DNA of 42,463 nt from Nonomuraea terrae (GCF_004348995.1 NZ_SMKQ01000060.1:1-42463), one strand, 5' to 3'; shown: positions 7,309 through 15,520, counted from the stretch's first letter. Notes: generated by a model from the sequence alone, not told the origin. Program-made: numbers and translations.

Positions 7309-7621
7309 GAAATTCGTGCCTTTCCGTCGAAGTGGCACGTCACTTCTGCGAAAGGACGAGCCGGGACGTGCGGCTCGGGGCCGCACTCGTTCAGGGGCAC
7401 CCGCCGCCATGGGGGCGGGATCAAAGTGAGGGGGGATACACCAGGGCACCGGCCGCAGGCGATGCGAGACGCGCGATGAGACGTTGGTGTATGTGTACCT
7501 CGTGCCAACGCCCGGGATGTTATCGGATATTCCCCGTCATGGACCGGGACTTTCCGAAAACCCGCTGCTGGCACACTGAAGCGGCTGACGTGGGACGCCA
7601 GCCGAGACAGCGACGAGAAGA
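7309..7621. other. Helicase upstream region and suf operon downstream region
   Basis: No gene supported. It holds a probable suf hairpin (7582-7604), an inverted repeat CGTTGG-N17-CCAACG (7482-7510) and CCCGCC-N8-GGCGGG (7400-7419). The last would lie in the 5' leader of the helicase mRNA if transcription starts far upstream, as is common for cold-induced DEAD-box genes. An open minus-strand frame reaching 7574 has no family match and poor coding character, so I do not call it. Confidence 0.5.
7582..7604 (-). terminator. Candidate terminator hairpin of the suf operon
   Basis: CGGCTG-A-CGT / ACG-C-CAGCCG pairs around a GGG loop (6 bp, one mismatch, 3 bp), 18 bases past the sufT stop. There is no clear T run after it on the minus strand, so it may be a weak or factor-assisted terminator, or only an mRNA 3' end stabiliser. 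Confidence 0.45.
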
Positions 7622-7981
7622 TCAGACGTTGAAGCCTAGCATACGGAGCTGGTCACGCCCTTCGTCGGTGATCTTGTCCGGCCCCCATGGCGGCAGCCAG
7701 ACCCAGTTGATCTTCACTTCGGAGACCATGCCGTCCAGCGCCGAGTTGGCCTGGTCCTCGATCACGTCGGTCAGGGGGCACGCGGCGCTGGTCAGCGTCA
7801 TGTCGATGGTGGCCACGGGCTTGCCGCCGTCAGTGGGGTCGAGGTTGAGCCCGTAGATCAGGCCGAGGTCGACGACGTTGATGCCGAGCTCGGGGTCGAC
7901 GACGTCCTTCAGTGCCTCCATCACCTCGTCGACACTGCTGTCGCCGTCGAAGTCGGTAGGGGTCTCCACTGGCTTGCTCAT
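7622..7981 (-). CDS. sufT: SufT/MIP18-family (DUF59) Fe-S maturation protein
   Basis: A 119-residue DUF59/MIP18 protein, last gene of the suf operon. It has the family core EALKDVVDPELGINVVDLGL and the conserved loop TLTSAACPLTDVIEDQ, whose cysteine (Cys68) is the reactive residue proposed to carry or hand over clusters. Homologues help mature Fe-S proteins under high demand. The ATG at 7981 overlaps the sufU stop as ATGA, so translation is coupled. Length is normal for the actinobacterial form, which carries an acidic N-terminal extension of about 18 residues. Confidence 0.92.
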   Translation of the reverse strand: MSKPVETPTDFDGDSSVDEVMEALKDVVDPELGINVVDLGLIYGLNLDPTDGGKPVATIDMTLTSAACPLTDVIEDQANSALDGMVSEVKINWVWLPPWGPDKITDEGRDQLRMLGFNV

Positions 7982-8415
7982 TCGGCGCTCCTCACAACAG
8001 CGTCCTTGTACGCCATCCACGAAAGCAGCGCGCACTTGACGCGCGCCGGGAACTTGGCCACGCCCGCGAACGCGACCGCGTCGCCGAGGACGTCCTCGTC
8101 GGGCTCGATCTGTCCCCTGCCCTGCATGAGCCGGGTGAACTCGTCGACCACGGCGAGCGTCTCCTCGACCGTCGAGCCGGTGGCGAGCTCGTACAGCACC
8201 GAGGCGGCGGCCTGGCTGATCGAGCACCCCTGGCCCTCGTAGGAGACGTCGAGCACTTTGCCGGCGTCGCCCACCTTGACCCTGAGCGTGATCTCGTCGC
8301 CGCACGTCGGGTTGACGTGGTGGACCTCGGCGTCGTACGGCTCACGCAGCCCCCGCCCCTGCGGGTGCTTGTAGTGTTCCAGGATCAGCTCCTGGTACAT
8401 CGACTCGCCGATCAT
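7978..8415 (-). CDS. sufU: SufU, zinc-dependent sulfur acceptor for SufS
   Basis: A 145-residue IscU-fold protein of the SufU type. It takes persulfide sulfur from SufS and passes it to the SufBCD scaffold. Zinc/sulfur ligands are Cys38 and Asp40 (NPTCGDE), Cys64 (QGCSISQA) and Cys128 (RVKCALLSW). The insertion between the second and third cysteines that distinguishes SufU from IscU is present (about residues 80-110). The ATG at 8415 lies 2 bases after the sufS stop; MYQELILEHY five residues in is an alternative start. Confidence 0.95.
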   Translation of the reverse strand: MIGESMYQELILEHYKHPQGRGLREPYDAEVHHVNPTCGDEITLRVKVGDAGKVLDVSYEGQGCSISQAAASVLYELATGSTVEETLAVVDEFTRLMQGRGQIEPDEDVLGDAVAFAGVAKFPARVKCALLSWMAYKDAVVRSAE

Positions 8416-8417
8416 GG

Positions 8418-9674
8418 CTATGCGAACACCTTCTGAACGTGGTGGAGGCCGCGCACCAGGGCGTCGATCTCGCCCGTGGTGTTGTACAGGTAGAACGACG
8501 CCCGCGTGGTCGCCGGTATTCCGAAGCGTAGGTGCAGGGGGCGCGCGCAGTGGTGACCGACGCGTACGGCGACACCGAACCGGTCGTCGAGGATCTGCCC
8601 GACGTCGTGCGGGTGGATGCCCTCGATCGCGAACGACACCGTGCCGCCGCGCTGCTCCAGCGAGTCGGGGCCGATGATCCGCAGGCCGGGGATGTCCCTC
8701 AGGGCGTCGAGCGCGTAGGCCGTCAGCGTGCGCTCGTGCGCCTCGATGGCGTCCATGCCGACCTCGGTGAGGTAGTCGACCGCCGCGCCGAGCCCGATGG
8801 CCTCGACGATCGGCGGCGTGCCGGCCTCGAACTTGTGCGGGATCGGCGCGTACGTCGAACGGTCCATCCAGACCGCCTCGATCATCTCGCCGCCGCCCAG
8901 GAACGGGGGCATGGCCTCCAGCAGCTCGGCCCGGGCCCACAGCACCCCGATGCCCGAGGGACCGACCATCTTGTGGCCGGTGAAGGCCACGAAGTCGGCG
9001 CCCAGCTCGGTCACGTCGACCGGGTGGTGCGGCACGGACTGCGAGGCGTCCAGCATGATCAGCGCGCCGACCTCGTGCGCCCGCCTGGCCACCTCGGCGA
9101 CCGGGTTGACGGTGCCGAGCACGTTGGACTGGTGGGCGATCGAGACGATCTTCGTCCGCTCGGTGATCAGGCCGGGCGCGTAGTCGAGCCGCCCGTCGTC
9201 GGTGACGCCGAACCACTTCAGCGTCGCGCCGGTGCGCTGCACGAGCAGCTGCCACGGCACGATGTTGGAGTGGTGCTCCATCTCGGAGATGACGATCTCG
9301 TCACCCGGGCCGAGCGTGAAGCGCGGATCGGTGTTGGCGGGGTTGCCGAAGGAGTAGGCGACGAGGTTGAGCGCCTCGGAGGCGTTCTTGGTGAAGATCA
9401 CCTCGTCGCGGGACGGCGCCCCGACGAAGCCCGCGATCTTGTCGCGGGCGTTCTCGTAGGCGTCGGTCGACTCGGCCCCGAGCACGTGCATGGCACGCCC
9501 GACGTTGCTGTAGTGCAACGCCAGGTGCTCCCGCATGGTCTCGATGACCTGGTTGGGCTTCTGTGAGGAGTTGCCCGAGTCGAGATAGACGAGCGGTCGC
9601 CCGTCGGGCAGCTCGCGGGAGAAGACCGGGAAATCCTTCCTGATCTTCTCCACATCGAAGCTGATGGAAGTCAT
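8418..9674 (-). CDS. sufS: SufS cysteine desulfurase
   Basis: PLP enzyme of class V aminotransferase fold (418 residues). It removes sulfur from cysteine for Fe-S assembly. The PLP lysine is Lys235 in FTGHKMVGPSG, and His138 in the EMEHHSN region is the cofactor-stacking type residue. The persulfide cysteine is Cys376 in RVGHHCARPLH, the short-loop pattern of group II (SufS) enzymes that need SufU or SufE for activity. The ATG at 9674 overlaps the sufC end by 4 bases. Neighbours sufC and sufU are its functional partners. Confidence 0.96.
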   Translation of the reverse strand: MTSISFDVEKIRKDFPVFSRELPDGRPLVYLDSGNSSQKPNQVIETMREHLALHYSNVGRAMHVLGAESTDAYENARDKIAGFVGAPSRDEVIFTKNASEALNLVAYSFGNPANTDPRFTLGPGDEIVISEMEHHSNIVPWQLLVQRTGATLKWFGVTDDGRLDYAPGLITERTKIVSIAHQSNVLGTVNPVAEVARRAHEVGALIMLDASQSVPHHPVDVTELGADFVAFTGHKMVGPSGIGVLWARAELLEAMPPFLGGGEMIEAVWMDRSTYAPIPHKFEAGTPPIVEAIGLGAAVDYLTEVGMDAIEAHERTLTAYALDALRDIPGLRIIGPDSLEQRGGTVSFAIEGIHPHDVGQILDDRFGVAVRVGHHCARPLHLRFGIPATTRASFYLYNTTGEIDALVRGLHHVQKVFA

Positions 9675-10417
9675 GCAGATGCCTTCGTGTACTGCTCGTA
9701 GCCCTCGGACTCGAGCTTGTCGGCCAGTTCGGGGCCGCCCGCCTCCACGATGCGCCCGCCCGCGAAGACGTGCACGAAGTCGGGCTTCACGTAGCGCAGG
9801 ATGCGGGTGTAGTGCGTGATCAGCAGCACACCCGTCTCACCCGAGGCGCGGAAGCGGTTGATGCCCTCCGACACCACGCGCAGCGCGTCGACGTCGAGGC
9901 CGGAGTCGGTCTCGTCGAGCACCGCGATCTTCGGCTTGAGCAGCTCCATCTGGAGGATCTCGTGGCGCTTCTTCTCGCCGCCGGAGAAACCCTCGTTCAG
10001 GTTGCGCTGGGCGAAGGCGGGGTCGATGGACAGCGCGTCCATGCCGTTCTTCAGGTCCTTGGCGAACTCGCGCAGCTTGGGAGCCTCGCCGCGGACCGCG
10101 GTGACGGCCGAGCGCAGGAAGTTGGACACCGACACCCCGGGCACCTCGACCGGGTACTGCATGGCGAGGAACAGGCCGGCACGGGCCCGCTCGTCGACCG
10201 ACAGCTCCAGCAGGTCGGCACCGTCGAGCAGCACCTGGCCGCCGGTGATCGTGTACTTGGGGTGACCGGCGATCGCGTAGGCGAGCGTCGACTTGCCGGA
10301 GCCGTTGGGGCCCATGATGGCGTGAGTCTCACCCGACTTCACGGTCAGGTTGACGCCGCGCAGGATTTCCTTGTCCTCGACGGCGACCTGCAGGTCACGA
10401 ATCTCCAGGGTTGACAC
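9671..10417 (-). CDS. sufC: SufC, ATPase of the SufBCD Fe-S scaffold
   Basis: Soluble ABC-type ATPase (248 residues) that drives conformational change in SufBD. Walker A is MGPNGSGKST at residues 35-44. The signature is FSGGEKKRHEI, the variant typical of SufC, and Walker B with D-loop reads IAVLDETDSGLD. GTG start at 10417 (MSTLEIRDLQ) directly abuts the TAA of the Rieske gene. It lacks the long C-terminal domains of transport ATPases, as expected. Confidence 0.96.
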   Translation of the reverse strand: MSTLEIRDLQVAVEDKEILRGVNLTVKSGETHAIMGPNGSGKSTLAYAIAGHPKYTITGGQVLLDGADLLELSVDERARAGLFLAMQYPVEVPGVSVSNFLRSAVTAVRGEAPKLREFAKDLKNGMDALSIDPAFAQRNLNEGFSGGEKKRHEILQMELLKPKIAVLDETDSGLDVDALRVVSEGINRFRASGETGVLLITHYTRILRYVKPDFVHVFAGGRIVEAGGPELADKLESEGYEQYTKASA

Positions 10418-10735
10418 TTATGACTCCTTCGAGAGCGAGACGAGGACGTCATCGCCGTCGATCTTGACTGTGTAGACGTTCACGGGCTTGGTGGCGGGCG
10501 GGCCGGTGGGCTTGCCGGAGCGGACGTCGAAGCACGAGCCGTGCAGCCAGCACTCCAGTGTGCCGTCGTACACCTCGCCCTCGCTCAGCTTGACCTCGGC
10601 GTGGGAGCAGACGTCGTGCAGTGCGAAGACCTCGCGGCCCTTGCGCACGAGCGCGACCGGCGTCTCGCCCACCTCGATGCCGAGCACCCCCTCGTCGGGG
10701 ATGTCGTCGAGCCTGCACACCTTCTCGAAACTCAT
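10418..10735 (-). CDS. Rieske [2Fe-2S] ferredoxin-like protein in the suf operon
   Basis: A 105-residue Rieske protein of the NirD / ring-hydroxylating ferredoxin type. Cluster ligands are Cys43-x-His45 (VCSHAEV) and Cys62-x2-His65 (ECWLHGS), separated by 16 residues. It is soluble, with no membrane helix. Its place between sufD and sufC is common in actinobacterial suf operons. It may act as electron donor, cluster recipient or iron/redox sensor for assembly; its actual role is not settled to my knowledge. The start overlaps the sufD stop by 4 bases (10732-10735). Confidence 0.93.
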   Translation of the reverse strand: MSFEKVCRLDDIPDEGVLGIEVGETPVALVRKGREVFALHDVCSHAEVKLSEGEVYDGTLECWLHGSCFDVRSGKPTGPPATKPVNVYTVKIDGDDVLVSLSKES

Positions 10736-11862
10736 CGGGCGAGCTCAGCCTCCAGCGCCCCGAAGACCCGCTCGCGGATCTCCTCGATCTGGATCTTCTC
10801 GATCAGCTGGCCGAGGAAGCCCCGCACGACCAGGCGGCGGGCCTCGTCGTAGGGGATGCCGCGGGCCTGGAGGTAGAAGGTGTGCTCGTCGTCGAGGCGG
10901 CCGGAGGCGGAGGCGTGCCCGGCTCCCGCGACCTCGCCGGTGAGGATCTCCAGGTTGGGCACCGAGTCGGCGCGGGCGCCGTCGGTGAGGATGAGGTTGC
11001 GGTTGAGCTCGTACGTGTCGGTGCCCTCGGCCTCGACCCGGATGATCACGTCGCCGATCCAGACGGCGTGCGCATCCTGGCCCTGCAGCGCGCCCCGGTA
11101 GTCGACGTTGCTCTTGCAGTTGGGCTGCGAGTGGTCGACCAGGAGGCGGTGCTCCAGGTGCTGACCGGCGTCGACGAAGTAGACGCCCGACAGGTCGGCG
11201 TCGCCGCCGGGGGCGGTGTAGGACACGCTGGGCGACAGGCGTACGAGGTCGCCGCCGAACGTCACCACGAAGCTGCGGAACGTCGCGTCCTTGGCGAGCT
11301 GGGCGTGGTGGTGGGAGACGTGGACCGCGTCGTCGTCCCAGTCCTGGAGGCTGACGACCTTGAGGTTGGCCCCGTCGCCGACGATGAACTCGATGTTGTC
11401 GGCGTAGACCGCGCTGCCCTTGTGGTCGAGCACGATCACGGCCTCCGCCAGCGGCTCCACCTTGACCACGATGTGGCCGTAGGCGGCGCCGTCGCCCGAG
11501 CCCGTCAGCGTCAGCACGGTGTGCTTGGACGTGACGGCCTCGCGCGGCACCGTGATGACGGTGGCCTTCTCGAAGCTGTTCCACGCCTGCGCGCTCACCC
11601 GGTCGCCCGGCACGAACGACTTGCCCACGCGGGCGTCGTCGCGGCCGACCGTCTCGACGGTGACCTCGGGGGCCGCGTCGACGTCCACACGGACGTGACC
11701 CACGGCCTCCGAGGACGCCGCCTCGCCGTTGTGCAGGCCCTTCAGCCGCGACAGCGGCGTGAAGCGCCACGCCTCCTCGCGCCCGGTCGGGACCTCGAAG
11801 TCGGCCAGGTCGTAGGACGCCTTCTCGTGCAGGGTCGACAGGGGCTTCTCGTTCAGGCCCAT
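10732..11862 (-). CDS. sufD: SufD, scaffold subunit of SufBCD
   Basis: A 376-residue SufB/SufD-family protein forming the right-handed beta-helix that pairs with SufB and binds SufC. Recognisable parts are REEAWRFTPLSRL near the N-terminus, the core strands (GVYFVDAGQHLEHRLLVDHS, SNVDYRGALQGQDAHAVWIG) and the C-terminal EARRLVVRGFLGQLI helix that contacts SufC. The His in GQHLEH is a residue of the type implicated in cluster assembly. ATG at 11862 overlaps the sufB stop as TGATG. Confidence 0.95.
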   Translation of the reverse strand: MGLNEKPLSTLHEKASYDLADFEVPTGREEAWRFTPLSRLKGLHNGEAASSEAVGHVRVDVDAAPEVTVETVGRDDARVGKSFVPGDRVSAQAWNSFEKATVITVPREAVTSKHTVLTLTGSGDGAAYGHIVVKVEPLAEAVIVLDHKGSAVYADNIEFIVGDGANLKVVSLQDWDDDAVHVSHHHAQLAKDATFRSFVVTFGGDLVRLSPSVSYTAPGGDADLSGVYFVDAGQHLEHRLLVDHSQPNCKSNVDYRGALQGQDAHAVWIGDVIIRVEAEGTDTYELNRNLILTDGARADSVPNLEILTGEVAGAGHASASGRLDDEHTFYLQARGIPYDEARRLVVRGFLGQLIEKIQIEEIRERVFGALEAELAR

Positions 11863-13274
11863 CAGCCGACGGCTCCTTCCATCTGCAGCTCGATCAGCCG
11901 GTTGAGCTCGAGCGCGTACTCCATGGGCAGCTCGCGCGCGATCGGCTCGACGAAGCCGCGCACGATCATCGCCATCGCCTCGTCCTCGCCGAGGCCGCGG
12001 CTCATGAGGTAGAAGAGCTGGTCCTCGCTGACCTTGGAGACCGTGGCCTCGTGGCCCATCGAGACGTCGTCCTCGCGGACGTCGACGTAGGGGTAGGTGT
12101 CGGAGCGGCTGATCTGGTCGACCAGGAGCGCGTCGCACTTGACGGTGCTGGCGCTGCCGTGGGCGCCCTCCTCGATCTGCACGAGACCGCGGTAGGAGGT
12201 ACGGCCGCCGCCGCGCGCCACCGACTTGGAGATGACGCTGGAGCTGGTGTTGGGCGCCAGGTGCACCATCTTGGAGCCGGCGTCCTGGTGCTGGCCCTCG
12301 CCGGCGAACGCGACGCTCAGCGTCTCGCCCTTGGCGTGCTCGCCCATGAGGTAGACGGCCGGGTACTTCATCGTGACCTTGGAGCCGATGTTGCCGTCGA
12401 TCCACTCCATGGTCGCGCCCTCGTAGGCCACGGCGCGCTTGGTGACCAGGTTGTAGACGTTGTTGGACCAGTTCTGGATGGTCGTGTAACGGCAGCGGGC
12501 GTTCTTCTTCACGATGATCTCGACGACGGCGCTGTGCAGCGAGTCGCTGGAGTAGATCGGCGCGGTGCAGCCCTCGACGTAGTGGACGTAGCTGTTCTCG
12601 TCGACGATGATCAGCGTCCGCTCGAACTGGCCCATGTTCTCGGTGTTGATCCGGAAGTAGGCCTGCAGCGGGATCTCGACCTCGACGTTCGGCGGCACGT
12701 AGATGAACGAGCCACCGGACCACACGGAGGTGTTGAGGGCGGCGAACTTGTTGTCGCCCACCGGGATCACGGAGCCGAAGTACTCCTGGAAGATCTCCGG
12801 GTGCTCCTTCAGGCCCGTGTCGGTGTCGAGGAAGATGACACCCTTCTCCTCGAGGTCCTCACGGATCTTGTGGTAGACGACCTCGGACTCGTACTGGGCG
12901 GCGACACCGGCGATGAGGCGCTGCTTCTCGGCCTCGGGGATGCCGAGCTTGTCGTAGGTGTTCTTGATGTCGGGGGGCAGCTCGTCCCACGAAGCGGCCT
13001 GCTTCTCGGTCGAGCGCACGAAGTATTTGATGTTGTCGAAGTCGATGGCGGTGAGGTCGGAGCCCCACGTCGGCAGCGGCTTCTTGTGGAACAGGCGGAG
13101 GCCCTTCAGGCGAAGGTCGAGCATCCACTCCGGCTCGTTCTTGAGCGCGGAGATGTTGCGGACGACCTCCTCGGACAGGCCGCGCTTGGCCGCCGCACCC
13201 GCGGCATCCGGGTCGGCCCAGCCGAACTTGTAATTCCCGAGGCCTTCCAGCTCCGGGCGGTCGGTGACAGTCAC
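11862..13274 (-). CDS. sufB: SufB, Fe-S cluster scaffold protein
   Basis: Main scaffold on which nascent clusters are built (470 residues). N-terminal SEEVVRNISALKNEPEWML and the long beta-helix are typical. VEGCTAPIYSSDSLHSAVVE contains a conserved cysteine, and GEDEAMAMIVRGFVEPIARE is the C-terminal SufC-binding helix. No intein is present, unlike the M. tuberculosis homologue, since the family length is unbroken. GTG at 13274 overlaps the sufR stop as GTGA. It is the first structural gene after the regulator. Confidence 0.97.
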   Translation of the reverse strand: MTVTDRPELEGLGNYKFGWADPDAAGAAAKRGLSEEVVRNISALKNEPEWMLDLRLKGLRLFHKKPLPTWGSDLTAIDFDNIKYFVRSTEKQAASWDELPPDIKNTYDKLGIPEAEKQRLIAGVAAQYESEVVYHKIREDLEEKGVIFLDTDTGLKEHPEIFQEYFGSVIPVGDNKFAALNTSVWSGGSFIYVPPNVEVEIPLQAYFRINTENMGQFERTLIIVDENSYVHYVEGCTAPIYSSDSLHSAVVEIIVKKNARCRYTTIQNWSNNVYNLVTKRAVAYEGATMEWIDGNIGSKVTMKYPAVYLMGEHAKGETLSVAFAGEGQHQDAGSKMVHLAPNTSSSVISKSVARGGGRTSYRGLVQIEEGAHGSASTVKCDALLVDQISRSDTYPYVDVREDDVSMGHEATVSKVSEDQLFYLMSRGLGEDEAMAMIVRGFVEPIARELPMEYALELNRLIELQMEGAVG

Positions 13275-13978
13275 CTTCCGGTCTCCTTGCTCTTGTCTCT
13301 CTGTGCGGGATCGCCCAAACTCTGCGGGCTCACATGTGTCGTGCAGACCCCGTCGCCGTGGGCGATCGTGGCCAGGCGCTGCACCGGCGTGCCGAGCAGT
13401 TGCGCGAACGCCTCCGTCTCGGCCTCACACAGCTGCGGGAACTCCGCGGCCGCGTGCGCCACCGGGCAGTGGTGCTGGCAGAGCTGGTCTCCGCCCGACT
13501 TGGCCTTGCTGGCCGAGGCGGCGTACCCCTCCGCCGACAGCGCCTGCGCCAGCACCTGCACGCGCTGGTCCGCCGGCACCGTCCGCATGACCGGCTCCAG
13601 CCGCTTCAGCAGGCTTGAGACCTGCGAGCGGGCGAAGTCGGCCACGGCTTCTTGCCCCATGCGGTCGGCCAGGTAGCGCAGCGCGCTCCCGGCCAGGTCG
13701 TCATAGGCGTGCTCGAAAGCACTGCGCCCCGCGTCGGTGATGGCGAACAGCTTGGCCGGCCGTCCGCGCCCGCGCTGCCCGCGCGGCCGGACCGTGCGGG
13801 GCTCTATCATTCCGTCTGCCAGCAGCGCGTCGAGATGACGGCGAACCGCTGCGGGGGTGAGCCCGAGCCGCTCGCCCAGGGCGGCGGCCGCGACGGGACC
13901 ATGCTCAAGAATCAGCCTGGCGACGCGGGCACGCGTGCCGCGCTCACCGCCTGGCTCCATCGTGGGCATGTTTTTCAC
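13271..13978 (-). CDS. sufR: SufR, Fe-S-sensing repressor of the suf operon
   Basis: DeoR/ArsR-like winged-helix regulator (up to 235 residues). The HTH is at about residues 30-60 (LGERLGLTPAAVRRHLDALL). It binds an Fe-S cluster through Cys167, Cys171 and Cys184 (CQHHC...QLC), with Cys212 (GVCTTH) as a possible fourth cysteine. Holo-SufR represses suf and cluster loss relieves it. The longest start, GTG at 13978, lies inside a perfect SufR-type operator (13975-13989). ATG at 13969 or 13960 may therefore be the real start, or the mRNA is leaderless. No Shine-Dalgarno is seen for any of them. It is transcribed with the suf genes, so autoregulation is expected. Confidence 0.93.
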   Translation of the reverse strand: MKNMPTMEPGGERGTRARVARLILEHGPVAAAALGERLGLTPAAVRRHLDALLADGMIEPRTVRPRGQRGRGRPAKLFAITDAGRSAFEHAYDDLAGSALRYLADRMGQEAVADFARSQVSSLLKRLEPVMRTVPADQRVQVLAQALSAEGYAASASKAKSGGDQLCQHHCPVAHAAAEFPQLCEAETEAFAQLLGTPVQRLATIAHGDGVCTTHVSPQSLGDPAQRDKSKETGR

Positions 13979-13989
13979 AACATCAGTGT
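13975..13989. promoter_or_regulatory. SufR-type operator ACACT-N5-TGTGA
   Basis: On the minus strand the sequence reads ACACT-GATGT-TGTGA, an imperfect palindrome identical in its fixed positions to the motif that I recall for mycobacterial SufR. It sits directly at the start of sufR, where a bound repressor would block initiation. The assignment rests on motif identity and position only. Confidence 0.7.
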
Positions 13990-13992
13990 GCC

Positions 13993-14046
13993 GTAATTCC
14001 TTCCCGCTTCACAAACGGATCTGAGCAGGGACGGGAATGGAATTAC
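13993..14046. promoter_or_regulatory. Long inverted repeat in the suf promoter region
   Basis: GTAATTCCTTCCCG (13993-14006) is matched by the reverse complement of CGGGAATGGAATTAC (14032-14046) with one extra base, leaving a 25-base centre. It lies between the SufR-type site and the iron box. It could be a pair of binding sites for another regulator or a hairpin; the minus-strand arms flank the likely -35/-10 zone. Confidence 0.55.
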
Positions 14047-14050
14047 TCAC

Positions 14051-14069
14051 GCAGGGTAGCCTTACCTAA
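14051..14069. promoter_or_regulatory. DtxR/IdeR/DmdR1-like iron box
   Basis: The minus strand reads TTAGGTAAGGCTACCCTGC, matching 15 of 19 positions of the consensus TTAGGTTAGGCTAACCTAA. It lies about 75-90 bases upstream of sufR and overlaps the stop codon of the upstream exporter gene. It would add iron-dependent control to suf in addition to SufR. No competing promoter on the other strand is nearby. Confidence 0.6.
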
Positions 14070-15306
14070 CTGCGCGGACCGCCGTTCGGCGGCCCAGCAG
14101 GACGAACATGAGGCCCGCGCAGATGATGAGGCCGAGCATCACGCACGCCATCGGCACGGCGGTGCCGGAGCCCACCAGGCCGACGAGCGGCGCCGCCAGC
14201 GCGCCCAGCGCGAACTGCAGCACTCCGAGCAGGGCGGAGGCGCTGCCCGCGATCTGCGGGGGCTGCGAGGCCAGCGCCAGCGCGCCCGTGCCGGGCATCA
14301 CCAGGCCCTGGCCGAGCATGATGACGAACAGCCCGCCGACGACCCCCCACAGGCCCATCCCGGTCAGCGCCGCGGTCAGCAGCAGCACGGCGCCGACCAG
14401 GGCGATCACCAGGCCGATGAGCACCAGGCGCACCGGCGGCACCCGGCCCGACAGCCGTCCGCCGACCTGGGCCGTGAGGGTCAGGCCGAAGGCGTTGAGC
14501 CCGAAGATGAGCGAGTACTGCTGGGGCGTGGCGCCGTAGACCTCCTGCAGCACGAACGGCGAGCCGGAGATGTAGCCGAACATCGCCGCGAACGCCAGCC
14601 CCGCGGTCAGCGCGCAGGCCATGAACGCCCGGTCGCGCAGCAGGTGCCAGAAGGTGCGGATGGTGTGCCGCAGCCCGCCGCTCTCGCGCGCGGAGGCGGG
14701 CAGCGTCTCCCGTACGCCGGTCAGCACGCACACCAGCAGCACGATCCCGGCGACGCTGAGCGCGACGAAGACGCCCCGCCAGGAGGTGAAGGCCAGCAGC
14801 TGGGCCCCGGCGATGGGGGCCAGGATGGGCGCCAGCCCGCTGACGAGCATGAGCGTGGCGAAGATGCGGGCGATGGCCGCGCCGTCGTACAGGTCGCGGA
14901 CGACGGCCCGCACGATGACCAGCGCCGCGCCGCCGAGGATGCCCTGCAGCAGCCGGAAGGCGATGAGCATGGGCACCGAGGGGGCGAACGCGCACAGCAG
15001 CGAGGCCGCCATGAAGCCCGCCACGCCGACGATGAGCGGCACCCGGCGCCCGCGTACGTCGCTCACCGGGCCGGCGATCACCTGGCCGACGGAGACGCCG
15101 ATGAGACACGCCGTCAGGGTGAGCTGGACCTGCGCCGGCACGCTGAGCATCTCGGAGGTGATGGCGGGCAGGGCGGGCAGGTACATGTCGATGGACAGCG
15201 GGCCGATCGCCGAGAGCGCGCCCAGGATCACCAGCAATAACGCCCGGCGGCTCCTCTGCTCCGGCCGTACGGCGGTGGCGGTGGCGGTGGCCTCTGCCAC
15301 GGACAT
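14062..15306 (-). CDS. Bcr/CflA-family multidrug MFS exporter
   Basis: About 414 residues with 12 predicted membrane helices. The start region ALLLVILGALSAIGPLSIDMYLPALP is diagnostic of the Bcr/CflA subfamily of proton-driven drug exporters. Loop 2-3 carries GPVSDVRGRRVPL (motif A), and motif C-like glycines follow in helix 5 (GAALVIVRAVVRD). ATG at 15306 has GGAAGGGG 7 bases upstream; the frame can run to 15357 without conservation. It sits where many actinobacteria have the mannosyltransferase gene mptB, between suf and the ABC pair, so the local content differs from the usual block. Confidence 0.9.
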   Translation of the reverse strand: MSVAEATATATAVRPEQRSRRALLLVILGALSAIGPLSIDMYLPALPAITSEMLSVPAQVQLTLTACLIGVSVGQVIAGPVSDVRGRRVPLIVGVAGFMAASLLCAFAPSVPMLIAFRLLQGILGGAALVIVRAVVRDLYDGAAIARIFATLMLVSGLAPILAPIAGAQLLAFTSWRGVFVALSVAGIVLLVCVLTGVRETLPASARESGGLRHTIRTFWHLLRDRAFMACALTAGLAFAAMFGYISGSPFVLQEVYGATPQQYSLIFGLNAFGLTLTAQVGGRLSGRVPPVRLVLIGLVIALVGAVLLLTAALTGMGLWGVVGGLFVIMLGQGLVMPGTGALALASQPPQIAGSASALLGVLQFALGALAAPLVGLVGSGTAVPMACVMLGLIICAGLMFVLLGRRTAVRAVR

Positions 15307-15520
15307 TCGTGACCCCTTCCTCGCAGGCATGGCGGCCCACGAGGGCCCTCGGGTCAAACCGGGTTAAGGATCCTCCTAATTCCCGGTTATCAGATATTTA
15401 ACATGATAGTTTCCTGCCCCTCTGTCTCATAGGTCCCGGCCGCATGAACGCCCGGCGGCGGCGGGCCGCGCCGTCGCCGGGAAGAACGCACCTGAGGCCC
15501 GGACCGGGCGGGACAGTCCC

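Noticed and set aside
5380..7479. Very long plus-strand open frame (about 700 codons) opposite the helicase gene
   Set aside because: It is the antisense of a complete DEAD-box gene; the product is Ala/Val/Asp-rich without any motif, as expected for the shadow of high-GC coding DNA.
7305..7574. Minus-strand frame extending the helicase or forming a separate 89-residue protein upstream of it
   Set aside because: No conserved residues, no good start signal, and the hairpins in this stretch look like untranslated leader.
11862..13274. Intein in sufB, as in M. tuberculosis
   Set aside because: The gene has normal length and continuous SufB sequence with no splicing or endonuclease motifs.
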